Source: Streptomyces flavofungini (lineage in GTDB: Bacteria > Actinomycetota > Actinomycetes > Streptomycetales > Streptomycetaceae). Taken from it: a stretch of DNA of 64,000 nucleotides. Positions 41,424 through 49,892 of this stretch are shown here, piece after piece. The stretch is taken from assembly GCF_030388665.1 (NCBI RefSeq), contig NZ_CP128846.1, positions 2,418,001-2,482,000 of the forward strand, written 5' to 3'. The notes beneath the pieces were generated by a model. That model saw nothing but the letters and a program-made list of their open reading frames with translations, did no database searches and was not told the origin of the DNA. The translations under genes were made by a program, and so were the position numbers. Numbering within the stretch: the stretch's first letter is position 1; each line of letters starts with the position of its first letter.

Positions 41424-42275
41424 GTGACCGCGAGCCACTCTCCGCAGGAGCCGTCCCCGCAGGACTCGGCCGACGCGGCTGACGCCGTCCGGAACCGCAT
41501 CAACACCGCGCAGCCGCACACCGCCCGCATCTGGAACTACTGGCTCGGCGGCAAGGACAACTACGCGGTCGACCGTGAGGCGGGCGACAGCATCCGTGAA
41601 CTCCACCCGGGAATCGGCGATTACGCGCGCGCGGACCGGCTGTTCCTCGGCCGCGCGGTACGGCACTTGGTGGCCGACTGCGGCGTACGCCAGTTCCTCG
41701 ACATCGGCACCGGGCTGCCGACCGCGGACAACACGCACGAGGTGGCCCAGCGGATCGCTCCGGAGTCACGCGTCGTCTACGTAGACAACGATCCGCTGGT
41801 CCTCACCCACGCGCGTGCCCTGCTGACGAGTTCCCCCGAGGGCCGGACGGACTACCTGGACGCCGACATGCGCGACGTCGAGTCCGTCCTGGAACACGCC
41901 TCCCAGACGCTGGACTTCAGCCGTCCGGTCGCCTTGATGCTCCTGGGTGTCGTGATCTTCATCGAGGACGACAAGGAGGCCCTGGGTCTCGTACGCCGCA
42001 TCATGGACGCGCTGCCCTCGGGGAGCTATCTCGTCCTCTCGCACACGATCACCAGCCCGGCGATGCCGGACGTCGACGCGGCCGTGGCCTTCTGGAACGA
42101 GCACGGCACTCCGAAGCTGACGCAGCGCACTCCGGAGCAGGTCGCCAAGTTCTTCGACGGCCTCGAACTGCTGGAGCCCGGCGTGGTCTCCTGCTCGCGG
42201 TGGCGTCCGGAGCCGACGGAGCCCGGCGAGCCGGACGAGGTGGCGATGTTCGGCGGCGTAGCCCGCAAGCGATAG
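41424..42275 (+). CDS. SAM-dependent methyltransferase, DUF574 (Methyltransf_19) family
   Basis: 283 residues. Characteristic opening RIWNYWLGGKDNYAVDREAG, SAM-binding FLDIGTGLPTADNTHEVAQ, VVYVDNDPLVLTHARALL and GSYLVLSHTI. This family is widespread in Streptomyces, often in several copies and sometimes linked to conservon or developmental loci; targets are mostly unknown. The GTG start is preceded by AGGAGG at 8 nt. It is followed by the remains of a MarR gene. Confidence 0.88.
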   Translation: MTASHSPQEPSPQDSADAADAVRNRINTAQPHTARIWNYWLGGKDNYAVDREAGDSIRELHPGIGDYARADRLFLGRAVRHLVADCGVRQFLDIGTGLPTADNTHEVAQRIAPESRVVYVDNDPLVLTHARALLTSSPEGRTDYLDADMRDVESVLEHASQTLDFSRPVALMLLGVVIFIEDDKEALGLVRRIMDALPSGSYLVLSHTITSPAMPDVDAAVAFWNEHGTPKLTQRTPEQVAKFFDGLELLEPGVVSCSRWRPEPTEPGEPDEVAMFGGVARKR

Positions 42276-42319
42276 AACGCGCGCCCCACGGGCCACGCAC
42301 CGCACAGGCCGCCGAGGCG

Positions 42320-42490
42320 GTGGCGCCGCTCGGCGGACCCCCACCGGGTCGAGGTCGACGGGCCTGCCCGAGGGCGTCGCGCCGCGCGAGCGCCTGATGG
42401 TCCTGCTCTGCGCCGAGCCGCTGCGCGCCGCTGCCCCAGCAGGAGCAGGACTCCCTCCAGGACCTGCTCCAACGTCCTGTCGACCGCTGA
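42320..42490 (+). pseudogene. Decayed MarR-family regulator, C-terminal remnant
   Basis: Fragments of a MarR C-terminus can be read only by changing frame: DPHRVEVD, then LPEGVAPRERLMVLLCAEPL, then LPQQEQDSLQDLLQRPVDR ending at TGA 42488-42490. Together they follow the usual MarR order (DPxDRR, LTPEG, dimerisation helix). No single open frame joins them, and no intact helix-turn-helix is visible upstream. The remnant lies between the methyltransferase and the kinase-like gene and may once have regulated the latter. Confidence 0.5.
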
Positions 42491-42533
42491 GAATTCGGTT
42501 TCCCCGGAGGGTGCGACAACGAAGAATGCCTGC

Positions 42534-43496
42534 ATGACGACGCCCACTGACGAGCCCCACCAGCACGGCAAGCTGCACGCCGGGGAGCCGGGCATCGACG
42601 TACCGCTGGTCCGAAAGCTGCTCGCGGCCCAGTTCCCGCAGTGGGCGCACCTGCCCGTCGAGCCGTTCCCTTCGTCAGGGACCGTCAACGCCGTGTTCCG
42701 GCTCGGCGACGCCATGGCCGTGCGCATGCCCCGGATCGCCGGAGGCGCCGCGGACGTGGCCCAGGAGAGCCGCTGGCTGCCCTGGCTCGCGCCTCGGCTC
42801 CCGGCGACGATCCCTGCCGTGCTGGGCCGCGGCGAGCCGGGCGAGGGGTATCCGTGGGCCTGGTCCGTCCACAGGTGGCTCGACGGCGAGAACCCGGCCG
42901 TCGGGGCACTCACCGCGCCCGACGCGCTCGCAGCGGACCTCGCCGCGTTCGTCACGGCCATGCGCCACCTCGACACCACGGATGCTCCGCCCGCCCACCG
43001 CGGGGCGCCCGTGGAGGCGGAGGACGCCGAGACGCGTGCGGCGATCGAGGAACTGCGACGGCCGGGTCGGCCGTCGGCGCCCGCTCCCGCCGTCGACACC
43101 CGCATCGACGTGGACGCCGCCACCGCCGTCTGGGAAGCGACTCTCCGCACCCCCGACTGGGGCGCCCCGCCCGTGTGGGTCCACTCCGACCTCATGCCCG
43201 GCAACCTGCTGGTCCGCGAAGGACGCCTCCATGCAGTGATCGACTTCGGGACGGCAGGCGTGGGCGACCCCGCCTGCGACCTGATCGTCGCCTGGAACCT
43301 ACTGCCCGCCGACGCGCGCGAGACGTTCCGTGCCGCCACCGGCGTGGACGACGCGACGTGGGCGCGCGGGCGCGGCCACGCGCTGTCCATGGCGCTCATC
43401 CAGCTGCCGTACTACGCCGTCACGAACCCGGCGCTCGCCGCCAACGCGCGCCATGTGATCCACGAGGTCCTCGCCGACCACGCACGCGGCGCCTGA
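42534..43496 (+). CDS. Aminoglycoside phosphotransferase (APH)-family protein
   Basis: 320 residues. The kinase fold has the catalytic loop WVHSDLMPGNLLV (HxDxxxxN) and the metal loop VIDFGTAGVGDPACDL. The N-terminal lobe has FPSSGTVNAVFRLGD and AVRMPR for nucleotide binding. Such proteins phosphorylate antibiotics, choline, sugars or other small molecules; real resistance cannot be inferred. The ATG at 42534 has only a distant GGAGG, so translation may be weak. A MarR remnant precedes it. Confidence 0.85.
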   Translation: MTTPTDEPHQHGKLHAGEPGIDVPLVRKLLAAQFPQWAHLPVEPFPSSGTVNAVFRLGDAMAVRMPRIAGGAADVAQESRWLPWLAPRLPATIPAVLGRGEPGEGYPWAWSVHRWLDGENPAVGALTAPDALAADLAAFVTAMRHLDTTDAPPAHRGAPVEAEDAETRAAIEELRRPGRPSAPAPAVDTRIDVDAATAVWEATLRTPDWGAPPVWVHSDLMPGNLLVREGRLHAVIDFGTAGVGDPACDLIVAWNLLPADARETFRAATGVDDATWARGRGHALSMALIQLPYYAVTNPALAANARHVIHEVLADHARGA

Positions 43497-43498
43497 CA

Positions 43499-43526
43499 CC
43501 GGAGTGGCCCGGGCCCGGCACTCCGG
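43499..43526 (+). terminator. Hairpin after the APH-family gene
   Basis: CCGGAGTG (43499-43506) pairs with CACTCCGG (43519-43526) across a GC-rich loop. The left arm begins at the end of the stop region. A direct copy of the CCGGAGTGGCC half follows at 43523, so it may equally be part of a short repeat. Confidence 0.4.
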
Positions 43527-43682
43527 AGTGGCCAGGGCCCGGCCCGCACCGGCACAGCGCGGCGTGCACCACCCCGTACCGGTAGGACCCCGCGGCCCGC
43601 CCCGCACCGGCACGCCCCCCCACCGGGTGCCGGCACAGCCCGCCCTGGCCAGCACGCAGCGTGAGGTGGCAGGATCGCGCCC

Positions 43683-44678
43683 ATGTTCGCGGCCCTGTCC
43701 CACCTCAGCCGGCGCCGGGCCCTGCAGGCCTCGGCGGCGGCCCTCGTGGTGTTCGGGCTGCTCCTGTGGTGGCTGCTCCCGGTGGGTGAGAGTTCGCCGC
43801 AGGGCCGGATGACCTTCAGTACGGGAGTCAAGGGCGCCGTCTACGAGACGTACGGGAAACTGCTGCGCAACGCCGCCGCCGACGACATGCCGGACGTCGA
43901 CATCGACCTGCTCAACAGCCAGGGCTCGCAGCAGAACGTCGAGCGCGTCGCGACGGGCAAGGCCGACTTCACCATCGCGGCGGCCGACGCCGTGGAGAAG
44001 TACCGCCTGGAGGACCGTCCCGGCGCGGACCGGCTCCAGGGCTGCGCGCGCCTGTACGACGACTATGTGCAGCTCGTCGTGCGGCGCTCGTCCGAGATCG
44101 AGCGGGCGCGGGACCTGCGCGGCCAACGGGTCGCCGTGGGGCAGCCGCGCTCGGGTGTGCGGCTGATCGCCGAACGGGTCCTGAAGGCCGCGGGGCTGCG
44201 CCTGGACAAGGACGTCGAGGCACGGCCCGCGGGCATAGACACCGCTCCCGAGCTGCTGCGGAACGGCGACATCGACGCGTTCTTCTGGTCGGGCGGGCTG
44301 CCCACCAGCTCGGTCCGGGAGCTGTCCGAGGGCCTCGCCGTCCGCCTCGTACCGCTCGGCGACCTCGTCAACGCGCTGCACAAGCAGGGCGGCGCGTCCC
44401 GCTACTACCGCGCCGCCACCATGCCGGCCGACGCCTACCCGCAGGCCCAGCAGAGCGCGTCCGTGCCGACGCTGGCCGTGGCGAACCTCCTGGTGACCAC
44501 CGACCGGGCCGACCCGGAGCTCACGGAGGGGCTGACCCGGACCGTCATCGACAGCCGGGACCACATCGGCGCGCAGGTGCACGCGGCCCAACTGGTGGAC
44601 CTGCGCACGGCCCTGTACACCGACCCCCTCACCCTGCACGAGGGCGCGCGGCGCTACTACCGCTCGGTCAAGCCCTGA
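43683..44678 (+). CDS. TAXI-family TRAP transporter solute-binding protein
   Basis: 331 residues. An N-terminal signal anchor (ALQASAAALVVFGLLLWWLLP) precedes a periplasmic-binding fold typical of TAXI proteins: FSTGVKGAVYETYGKLL, LNSQGSQQNVERVATGKADF, VAVGQPRSGVRLIAERVL and GDIDAFFWSGGLPTSS. Related proteins bind glutamate/glutamine or C4-dicarboxylates. No TRAP permease gene is adjacent, and the gene is convergent with gluK, so it may act with a distant permease or as a sensor accessory. Confidence 0.85.
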   Translation: MFAALSHLSRRRALQASAAALVVFGLLLWWLLPVGESSPQGRMTFSTGVKGAVYETYGKLLRNAAADDMPDVDIDLLNSQGSQQNVERVATGKADFTIAAADAVEKYRLEDRPGADRLQGCARLYDDYVQLVVRRSSEIERARDLRGQRVAVGQPRSGVRLIAERVLKAAGLRLDKDVEARPAGIDTAPELLRNGDIDAFFWSGGLPTSSVRELSEGLAVRLVPLGDLVNALHKQGGASRYYRAATMPADAYPQAQQSASVPTLAVANLLVTTDRADPELTEGLTRTVIDSRDHIGAQVHAAQLVDLRTALYTDPLTLHEGARRYYRSVKP

Positions 44679-44680
44679 GG

Positions 44681-44740
44681 CACCGCTCCCCACCCGACCG
44701 CGCCACTCCCCACCCGACCACGCCGCTCTCAGCCCGACCG
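44681..44740. repeat. Three 20-bp tandem repeats between the TAXI gene and gluK
   Basis: Units 44681-44700, 44701-44720 and 44721-44740 share CRCCGCTCCCCACCCGACC with a few changes. They fill part of the 141-nt convergent gap, where no clear terminator was found. Confidence 0.6.
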
Positions 44741-44819
44741 GCCCGCCCTGGAGCCGGACCGCCTCCGCGCAAGCCCACAGCGCCGCCCAGCCGCACCCGA
44801 CCCGCCCCGCGCCCCCGCA

Positions 44820-46253
44820 CTACTTCCGCGCCGCCGCCCCCTGCCCCTCCGGCGCCTGCCGCGGAACGCCGACCGTCACCTTCAGGCCCTGGGGTTCATG
44901 GCGCTCGTACGACATCGTGCCGCCGCCCGACGCGAGCAGGGCCCGTGAGATCGACAGGCCGAGGCCCGAACCCTTGACGTTCTGGTGGCGGTTGCTGCGC
45001 CAGAAGCGGTCGCCGATGCGGGACAGTTCGTCGTCGGACAGGCCCGGGCCGCCGTCGGTGATGACGATCGTGGTCCTGGAGTCGGCGGCGGTGACGCGCA
45101 CCCGCACCTCCGCTCCCTCCGGGGTGAACTTCAGGGCGTTGTCGATCACCGCGTCCAGGGCGCTGGACAGGGCGATCGGGTCCGCCCAGCCGGTCGTCGC
45201 CGGGCACTCCCCGGTCAGCCGCACGCCCCGCTCCTCGGCGAGCGGCCGCCAGGCGGCGACGCGCTCGGCCGCCAGCTCGCCGATGTCCGCGAGCTGGAGA
45301 TCCGCCGCCGCGTGTTCCGCGAGCGCCAGGCCGAGCAGGTCGTCGAGGACCTGCGCGAGGCGCTTGCCTTCGGTGCGCACCGAGGCGATCTCCTCGTTGC
45401 CCTCGGGCAGTTCGAGGGCCAGGAGCTCGATGCGGAGCAGCAGGGCGGACAGCGGGTTGCGCAGTTGGTGCGAGGCGTCGGCGACGAAGGCGCGCTGCTG
45501 CTCGAGGACGTCTTCGACGTTGTCGGCCATCTCGTTGAACGACCGGGCCAGGCGCCTCAGTTCCGGCGGGCCGCCGGCGGCCGCGACGCGGGAGGCGAGG
45601 CGGCCGGTGGCGATGTCGTGGGTGGTGGCGTCCAGGACCCGCACCGGGCGCAGGACCCAGCCGGTGAGGCGCAGCGCGGCGCCGACCGCGAGGAGCATGG
45701 CGGCGGACTCGCCCGCTCCGATGAGCAGCCAGCCGTGCAGGGTCTTGGCGCGCATGCGTCCGGTGGGCGAGTCGGTGACGACGACGGCCACGACGTCGCC
45801 GTCGCGGATCACCGGTGAGGCGACCACGATGCGTCCGCCCTCGTTCCAGGGCCACACCTGGGGCGGGTTGTGGCTGCCTCGGGAGCGCAGGGCCTCTTCG
45901 AAGGCGTCGCTCACGTCCCCACCACCGGTGGGCAGGTACCAGTCGCCGGGGGCGTGCGCCATGGGGAAGCGGTCGCGGAAGAACACGCCCGCTTTGATGC
46001 CGTACACCTCGTGGTAGTAGTCGAGTTCCTTCTGGAGGGTCTCGCGCCGCTCGTCCTTGTCGCGCACCCGTGAGCCGGAGGGGCGCTGGGTGACGAACTG
46101 CGCGAGCGCGGCGAAGCGCGCCGTGTCGTCGATGCGGTCGACGACCACCTTCTGCTGCTGCGCCGACGCCACGCTGACCGCGAGCGGGAAGCCCAGGGCG
46201 AGCAGCACGCCGGCCATGAGGACGATGAGGAGCGGGAGGAGGCGGGCGCGCAC
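44820..46253 (-). CDS. gluK: Sensor histidine kinase GluK
   Basis: 477 residues. First membrane helix at 5-30, extracytoplasmic sensor domain to about 165, second helix (WLLIGAGESAAMLLAVGAAL), HAMP, then DHp with the phospho-acceptor His in FVADASHQLRNPLSAL. The ATPase has VIDNALKFTPEG (N), DGGPGLSDDEL (G1) and GSGLGLSISRALL (G2). It starts 9 nt after gluR and lies divergent from gluABCD. I assign it to the GluR-GluK glutamate-sensing system described in S. coelicolor from gene order and domain layout. Confidence 0.85.
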   Translation of the reverse strand: MRARLLPLLIVLMAGVLLALGFPLAVSVASAQQQKVVVDRIDDTARFAALAQFVTQRPSGSRVRDKDERRETLQKELDYYHEVYGIKAGVFFRDRFPMAHAPGDWYLPTGGGDVSDAFEEALRSRGSHNPPQVWPWNEGGRIVVASPVIRDGDVVAVVVTDSPTGRMRAKTLHGWLLIGAGESAAMLLAVGAALRLTGWVLRPVRVLDATTHDIATGRLASRVAAAGGPPELRRLARSFNEMADNVEDVLEQQRAFVADASHQLRNPLSALLLRIELLALELPEGNEEIASVRTEGKRLAQVLDDLLGLALAEHAAADLQLADIGELAAERVAAWRPLAEERGVRLTGECPATTGWADPIALSSALDAVIDNALKFTPEGAEVRVRVTAADSRTTIVITDGGPGLSDDELSRIGDRFWRSNRHQNVKGSGLGLSISRALLASGGGTMSYERHEPQGLKVTVGVPRQAPEGQGAAARK

Positions 46254-46262
46254 CTGTGCCCG

Positions 46263-46952
46263 CTACGACGCCGGGGCGACGAGCCGGTAGCCGACTCCGC
46301 GCACGGTCTCGATCAGAGCGGGCATGTGCAGCTTGGCACGCAGGGACGCCACGTGCACCTCCAGCGTGCGCCCCGTGCCCTCCCAGCTCGTGCGCCACAC
46401 CTCGCTGATGATCTGCTCCCGCCGGAAGACGACGCCGGGGCGCTGGGCGAGCAGCGCGAGCAGGTCGAACTCCTTGCGGGTCAGCTGAACCACGTCGCCG
46501 TCCACGCTGACCTGCCGGGTGGGCAGTTCGATGCGGACGCTGCCGAGCCTGAGCTCGGTGTCGGCGGGCTTCTTCTCGACGCCGGTCGAGGGGCGGCGGA
46601 TGACGGCGTGGATGCGGGCGATGAGTTCCCCGGTGTCGTACGGCTTCACTACGTAGTCGTCGGCTCCGAGGTTGAGGCCGTGGATGCGGGAGCGTACGTC
46701 GGCGCGGGCGGTGACCATGATGACGGGGATGGAGGTGCGCTTGCGGATCTTTCCGCAGACCTCGTAGCCGTCCTGGTCGGGTAGGCCGAGGTCGAGGAGC
46801 ACGACTCCGAAGGGCGCCGCTTCGCCGGGCAGCAGGGCCTGCAGGGCCTCCTCGCCGCTGCGGGCGTGGGTGACGGCGAAGCCGTGGCGGGCCAGGACCG
46901 CGGACAGGGCGGCGGCCACGTGGTCGTCGTCCTCGACGAGCAGCAGTCTCAT
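46263..46952 (-). CDS. gluR: Response regulator GluR (OmpR family)
   Basis: 229 residues. The receiver domain has Asp54 in VVLLDLGLPDQDGY, acidic residues in LLVEDDDH and the conserved Lys in YVVKPYD. An OmpR-type winged helix follows (VQLTRKEFDLLALLAQRPG, RTLEVHVASLRAKL). The ATG at 46952 follows GGAGGGAG; an in-frame ATG 39 nt upstream is less well placed. It is divergent from gluABCD, its expected target, and shares a transcript with gluK. Confidence 0.88.
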   Translation of the reverse strand: MRLLLVEDDDHVAAALSAVLARHGFAVTHARSGEEALQALLPGEAAPFGVVLLDLGLPDQDGYEVCGKIRKRTSIPVIMVTARADVRSRIHGLNLGADDYVVKPYDTGELIARIHAVIRRPSTGVEKKPADTELRLGSVRIELPTRQVSVDGDVVQLTRKEFDLLALLAQRPGVVFRREQIISEVWRTSWEGTGRTLEVHVASLRAKLHMPALIETVRGVGYRLVAPAS

Positions 46953-47314
46953 GCGGTCTCCCTCCAGCCCATCGGCCCCCCACTCGTTCATCGGTCGTTC
47001 CGTTCCCGCTCACGCGGTGCCGCACGTGCGTTCGCGGCCATCGGGCACGCGCGCGTGCGCGCGGAATTTTCAGCGGCATACGTGCGCACGAATGCGCCCA
47101 AGGCATCCACGCCGATGGATAAGGACCGCGTCAAGGCCCTTAGGGTCACGGACACGTTCCGTTATGCACCCGGTACGCAGCCGGGGCGCCCCCTTCACGC
47201 GGAGTGTCCGGTTGCGGCCGGATCGTTATGCTCAATTTCCCCTCAGATGTAATGACGCTGGTCGCACCGGGTTACTACTGTCCTCCCAACCCGAGGAGGA
47301 TGGAGCAACAAGCC
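46953..47314. promoter_or_regulatory. gluR-gluA divergent control region
   Basis: 362 nt without a gene. CGTTATGC occurs twice as a direct repeat (47160-47167 and 47224-47231), both times preceded by a Cys/Gly-codon-like TCC/GAT context and 64 bp apart. These are candidate GluR or polymerase contacts for gluA transcription. GAGGAGG at 47293-47299 is the ribosome-binding site of gluA. Confidence 0.4.
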
Positions 47315-48091
47315 GTGACCGAAGTATCGGTGACCAAGGACGCCAAGCCCGCGGCGGACGACCTTGTCGTGCTGAAGGGTGTCAACAAGCACTTCGGCGC
47401 CCTGCACGTCCTCCAGGACATCGACCTGACCATCACCCGTGGCGAGGTCGTCGTCGTGATCGGTCCCTCCGGGTCGGGCAAGTCGACGCTGTGCCGCACC
47501 ATCAACCGCCTGGAGACCGTCGATTCGGGAGCGATCTCGATCGACGGCAAGCCGCTGCCCCAGGAGGGCAAGGAACTGGCCCGGCTCCGCGCGGACGTGG
47601 GCATGGTCTTCCAGTCCTTCAATCTCTTCGCGCACAAGACCGTGCTGGAGAACGTGATGCTGGGCCAGACCAAGGTGCGCAGGACGCCCAAGGCGGAGGC
47701 GGAGGAGAAGGCCCGCACCCTGCTCGACCGGGTGGGTGTCGGCTCCCAGGCCGACAAGTACCCCGCGCAGCTCTCCGGCGGCCAGCAGCAACGCGTCGCG
47801 ATCGCCCGCGCGTTGGCGATGGGACCCAAGGTGATGCTCTTCGACGAGCCCACCTCGGCCCTCGACCCCGAGATGATCAACGAGGTCCTCGAGGTCATGC
47901 AGCAGCTCGCCCGGGACGGGATGACCATGGTGGTCGTCACGCACGAGATGGGCTTCGCCCGCTCGGCGGCCAACCGTGTCGTCTTCATGGCGGACGGCCG
48001 CATCGTCGAAGAGGCCGTACCGGACCAGTTCTTCAACAATCCGCGCAGCGACCGCGCCAAGGACTTCCTTTCGAAGATCCTGCATCACTGA
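47315..48091 (+). CDS. gluA: Glutamate ABC transporter ATP-binding protein
   Basis: 258 residues from GTG 47315, with GGAG 9 nt upstream; ATG 47300 would add five residues but abuts the GAGGAGG. Walker [11 protein letters not shown]-loop [13 protein letters not shown], signature [15 protein letters not shown], Walker [15 protein letters not shown] and His switch VTHEMGF. Closest to polar-amino-acid importers (GlnQ/GluA type). First gene of gluABCD. Confidence 0.93.
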   Translation: MTEVSVTKDAKPAADDLVVLKGVNKHFGALHVLQDIDLTITRGEVVVVIGPSGSGKSTLCRTINRLETVDSGAISIDGKPLPQEGKELARLRADVGMVFQSFNLFAHKTVLENVMLGQTKVRRTPKAEAEEKARTLLDRVGVGSQADKYPAQLSGGQQQRVAIARALAMGPKVMLFDEPTSALDPEMINEVLEVMQQLARDGMTMVVVTHEMGFARSAANRVVFMADGRIVEEAVPDQFFNNPRSDRAKDFLSKILHH

Positions 48092-48214
48092 CGCGCACCC
48101 GCGTGCGACCCGTCGGCACGGCCCGTGCGCCGAGGACGCCGGGGACGCCACCTTCGATGCCAGGACGCACCACAGCGTCTCCCTCAACCTCCGCCGAAAC
48201 AAAGGATGTCCACC

Positions 48215-49135
48215 ATGAAGGTTCGCAAGTCCGCCGCCGCGGCGGCGGTGATCGCCGCTCTCGCCCTGACCGCCACCGCCTGCGGCGGTGACTCCGGGAC
48301 CGCCGGTGACAAGCCGAAGGGCGGCGCCGGCGGCAAGGACCAGCCGAAGCTGCCCACGTACACGGTCGCCAAGGACGTCAAGATCGACTCGCCGACCCTG
48401 AAGAAGGCCCAGAAGGACGGCGAGATCGTCTTCGGCGCCAAGAACGACCAGCCGTTCCTCGGCTTCGAGGACACCGACGGCAAGCGCTCCGGCTTCGACA
48501 TCGAGATCGCCAAGATGGTCGCTGCCGACCTCGGCTTCCCCGCGAACAAGGTCAAGTTCGAGACGATCGACTCGAACGTGCGCGAGACGGCCATCTCCAA
48601 GGGCCAGGTCGACCTCTACGTAGGCACGTACACGATCAACGACGAGCGCAAGAAGCAGGTCGGGTTCGCCGGACCGTACTTCATGGCCGGTGCCGACCTG
48701 CTCGTCCGCAAGGACGACAAGGCCATCACGGGCCCGAAGTCCGTCAAGGGCAAGACGGTCTGCTCCATCAAGGGCTCGACGCCGCTGCAGGAGATCAAGA
48801 AGCCCAAGTACGGCGCCAAGACCGTCGAGCTGTCCAAGTACTCCGAGTGCGTCCAGCAGCTGCTGAACAAGGAGGTCGACGCCGTCACCACCGACGACGC
48901 GATCCTCAAGGGCTACGCCGCCCAGCGCCCGGAGAAGCTGAAGGTCGTCGGTGACCCCTTCACGAAGGAGCCGTACGGCGTCGGCATGAACAAGGACGAC
49001 AAGGCCCTGCGGGACGCCGTCGCCGACGCCCTCGAGGCGCACCAGAAGAACGGTGACTACAAGAAGGCGTACGACGCGACCCTCGGCCTGTCCGGCTCCC
49101 CCTACCAGGAGCCCCCGGCGCTCGAGCGCTACTGA
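48215..49135 (+). CDS. gluB: Glutamate-binding lipoprotein
   Basis: 306 residues. Signal peptide with lipobox-like LTATAC followed by a Gly/Lys linker. The mature domain has the family-3 solute-binding pattern: GFDIEIAKMVAADLGF, TIDSNVRETAISKGQVDLYV and TVCSIKGSTPLQEIKK. ATG 48215 is 9 nt after AAAGG; the earlier ATG 48206 overlaps that site. It delivers glutamate to GluCD. A hairpin follows before gluC. Confidence 0.92.
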   Translation: MKVRKSAAAAAVIAALALTATACGGDSGTAGDKPKGGAGGKDQPKLPTYTVAKDVKIDSPTLKKAQKDGEIVFGAKNDQPFLGFEDTDGKRSGFDIEIAKMVAADLGFPANKVKFETIDSNVRETAISKGQVDLYVGTYTINDERKKQVGFAGPYFMAGADLLVRKDDKAITGPKSVKGKTVCSIKGSTPLQEIKKPKYGAKTVELSKYSECVQQLLNKEVDAVTTDDAILKGYAAQRPEKLKVVGDPFTKEPYGVGMNKDDKALRDAVADALEAHQKNGDYKKAYDATLGLSGSPYQEPPALERY

Positions 49136-49166
49136 CAACTCCGTCCGATCCACCGGCACTGAGCGT

Positions 49167-49205
49167 CGCGCCCTGTGGGTGTCGTCACGGCACCCACAGG
49201 GCGCG
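49167..49205 (+). terminator. Intra-operon hairpin between gluB and gluC
   Basis: Perfect 15-bp stem (49167-49181 with 49191-49205) with a 9-nt loop, 32 nt after gluB. No T-run follows. It could stop part of the transcripts or protect the gluAB 3' end, which would raise binding protein over permease. Confidence 0.7.
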
Positions 49206-49244
49206 GCAGCTCCGCCCGACAGCAGCCGCCGCTAGGACATCTCC

Positions 49245-49892
49245 GTGAATGTTTTGCTCGATCATCTCCCGGAATTCCGGGAGGGGTTCATAGGAACCAT
49301 CCTGCTGACCCTGGCCAGCGGAGCCCTCGCGATGGTGCTGGGGATCGTGATCGCCGGGTTCCGCGTGTCCCCCGTGGCCCCGTTGCGCTTCTTCGGCGCG
49401 GCCTGGGTCACGCTCTTCCGGAACACCCCGCTCACGGTGCTCTTCCTCGTGGCGTGGTTCGTCGTTCCGGTGATCTTCATGCCGGGTCTCAGCCCCTGGA
49501 CCAAGGCGCTGCTCGCGCTCGGCTTCTACACCTCGGCGTTCGTCTGCGAGGCCATCAGGTCCGGCATCAACACCGTGCCCCTGGGGCAGGCGGAGGCCGC
49601 ACGCTCCATCGGCATGACGTTCTTCCAGACCCTGAGTCTGATCGTTCTGCCGCAGGCGACCCGTACGGTGATCCCTCCGCTCAGCTCGATCTTCATCGCC
49701 CTGACGAAGAACTCCGCCATCGCGGGCGCGTTCAGCGTGACGGAGCTGTTCGGTGTGCAGAAGCTGCTCAGCGACAAGGGCTTCGACATCGCCTGGATCT
49801 TCCTCTGGGTGGCCCTCGGCTACCTGATCATCACCTTCACCATCAGCGGTCTCTTCCGGCTGCTTGAGCGCCGCTTGGGGGTCGCGCGATGA
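49245..49892 (+). CDS. gluC: Glutamate ABC transporter permease
   Basis: 215 residues, GTG start. Five membrane helices and the family-specific EAA loop SGINTVPLGQAEAARSIGM, then PQATRTVIPPLSS, mark a HisMQ-type permease. Its stop overlaps the gluD ATG (ATGA). Confidence 0.92.
   Translation: MNVLLDHLPEFREGFIGTILLTLASGALAMVLGIVIAGFRVSPVAPLRFFGAAWVTLFRNTPLTVLFLVAWFVVPVIFMPGLSPWTKALLALGFYTSAFVCEAIRSGINTVPLGQAEAARSIGMTFFQTLSLIVLPQATRTVIPPLSSIFIALTKNSAIAGAFSVTELFGVQKLLSDKGFDIAWIFLWVALGYLIITFTISGLFRLLERRLGVAR

Noticed and set aside
44896..47106. 736-codon minus-strand frame across gluK and gluR
   Set aside because: It is an Arg/Gly/Pro-rich shadow frame; the true frames have complete kinase and receiver motifs.
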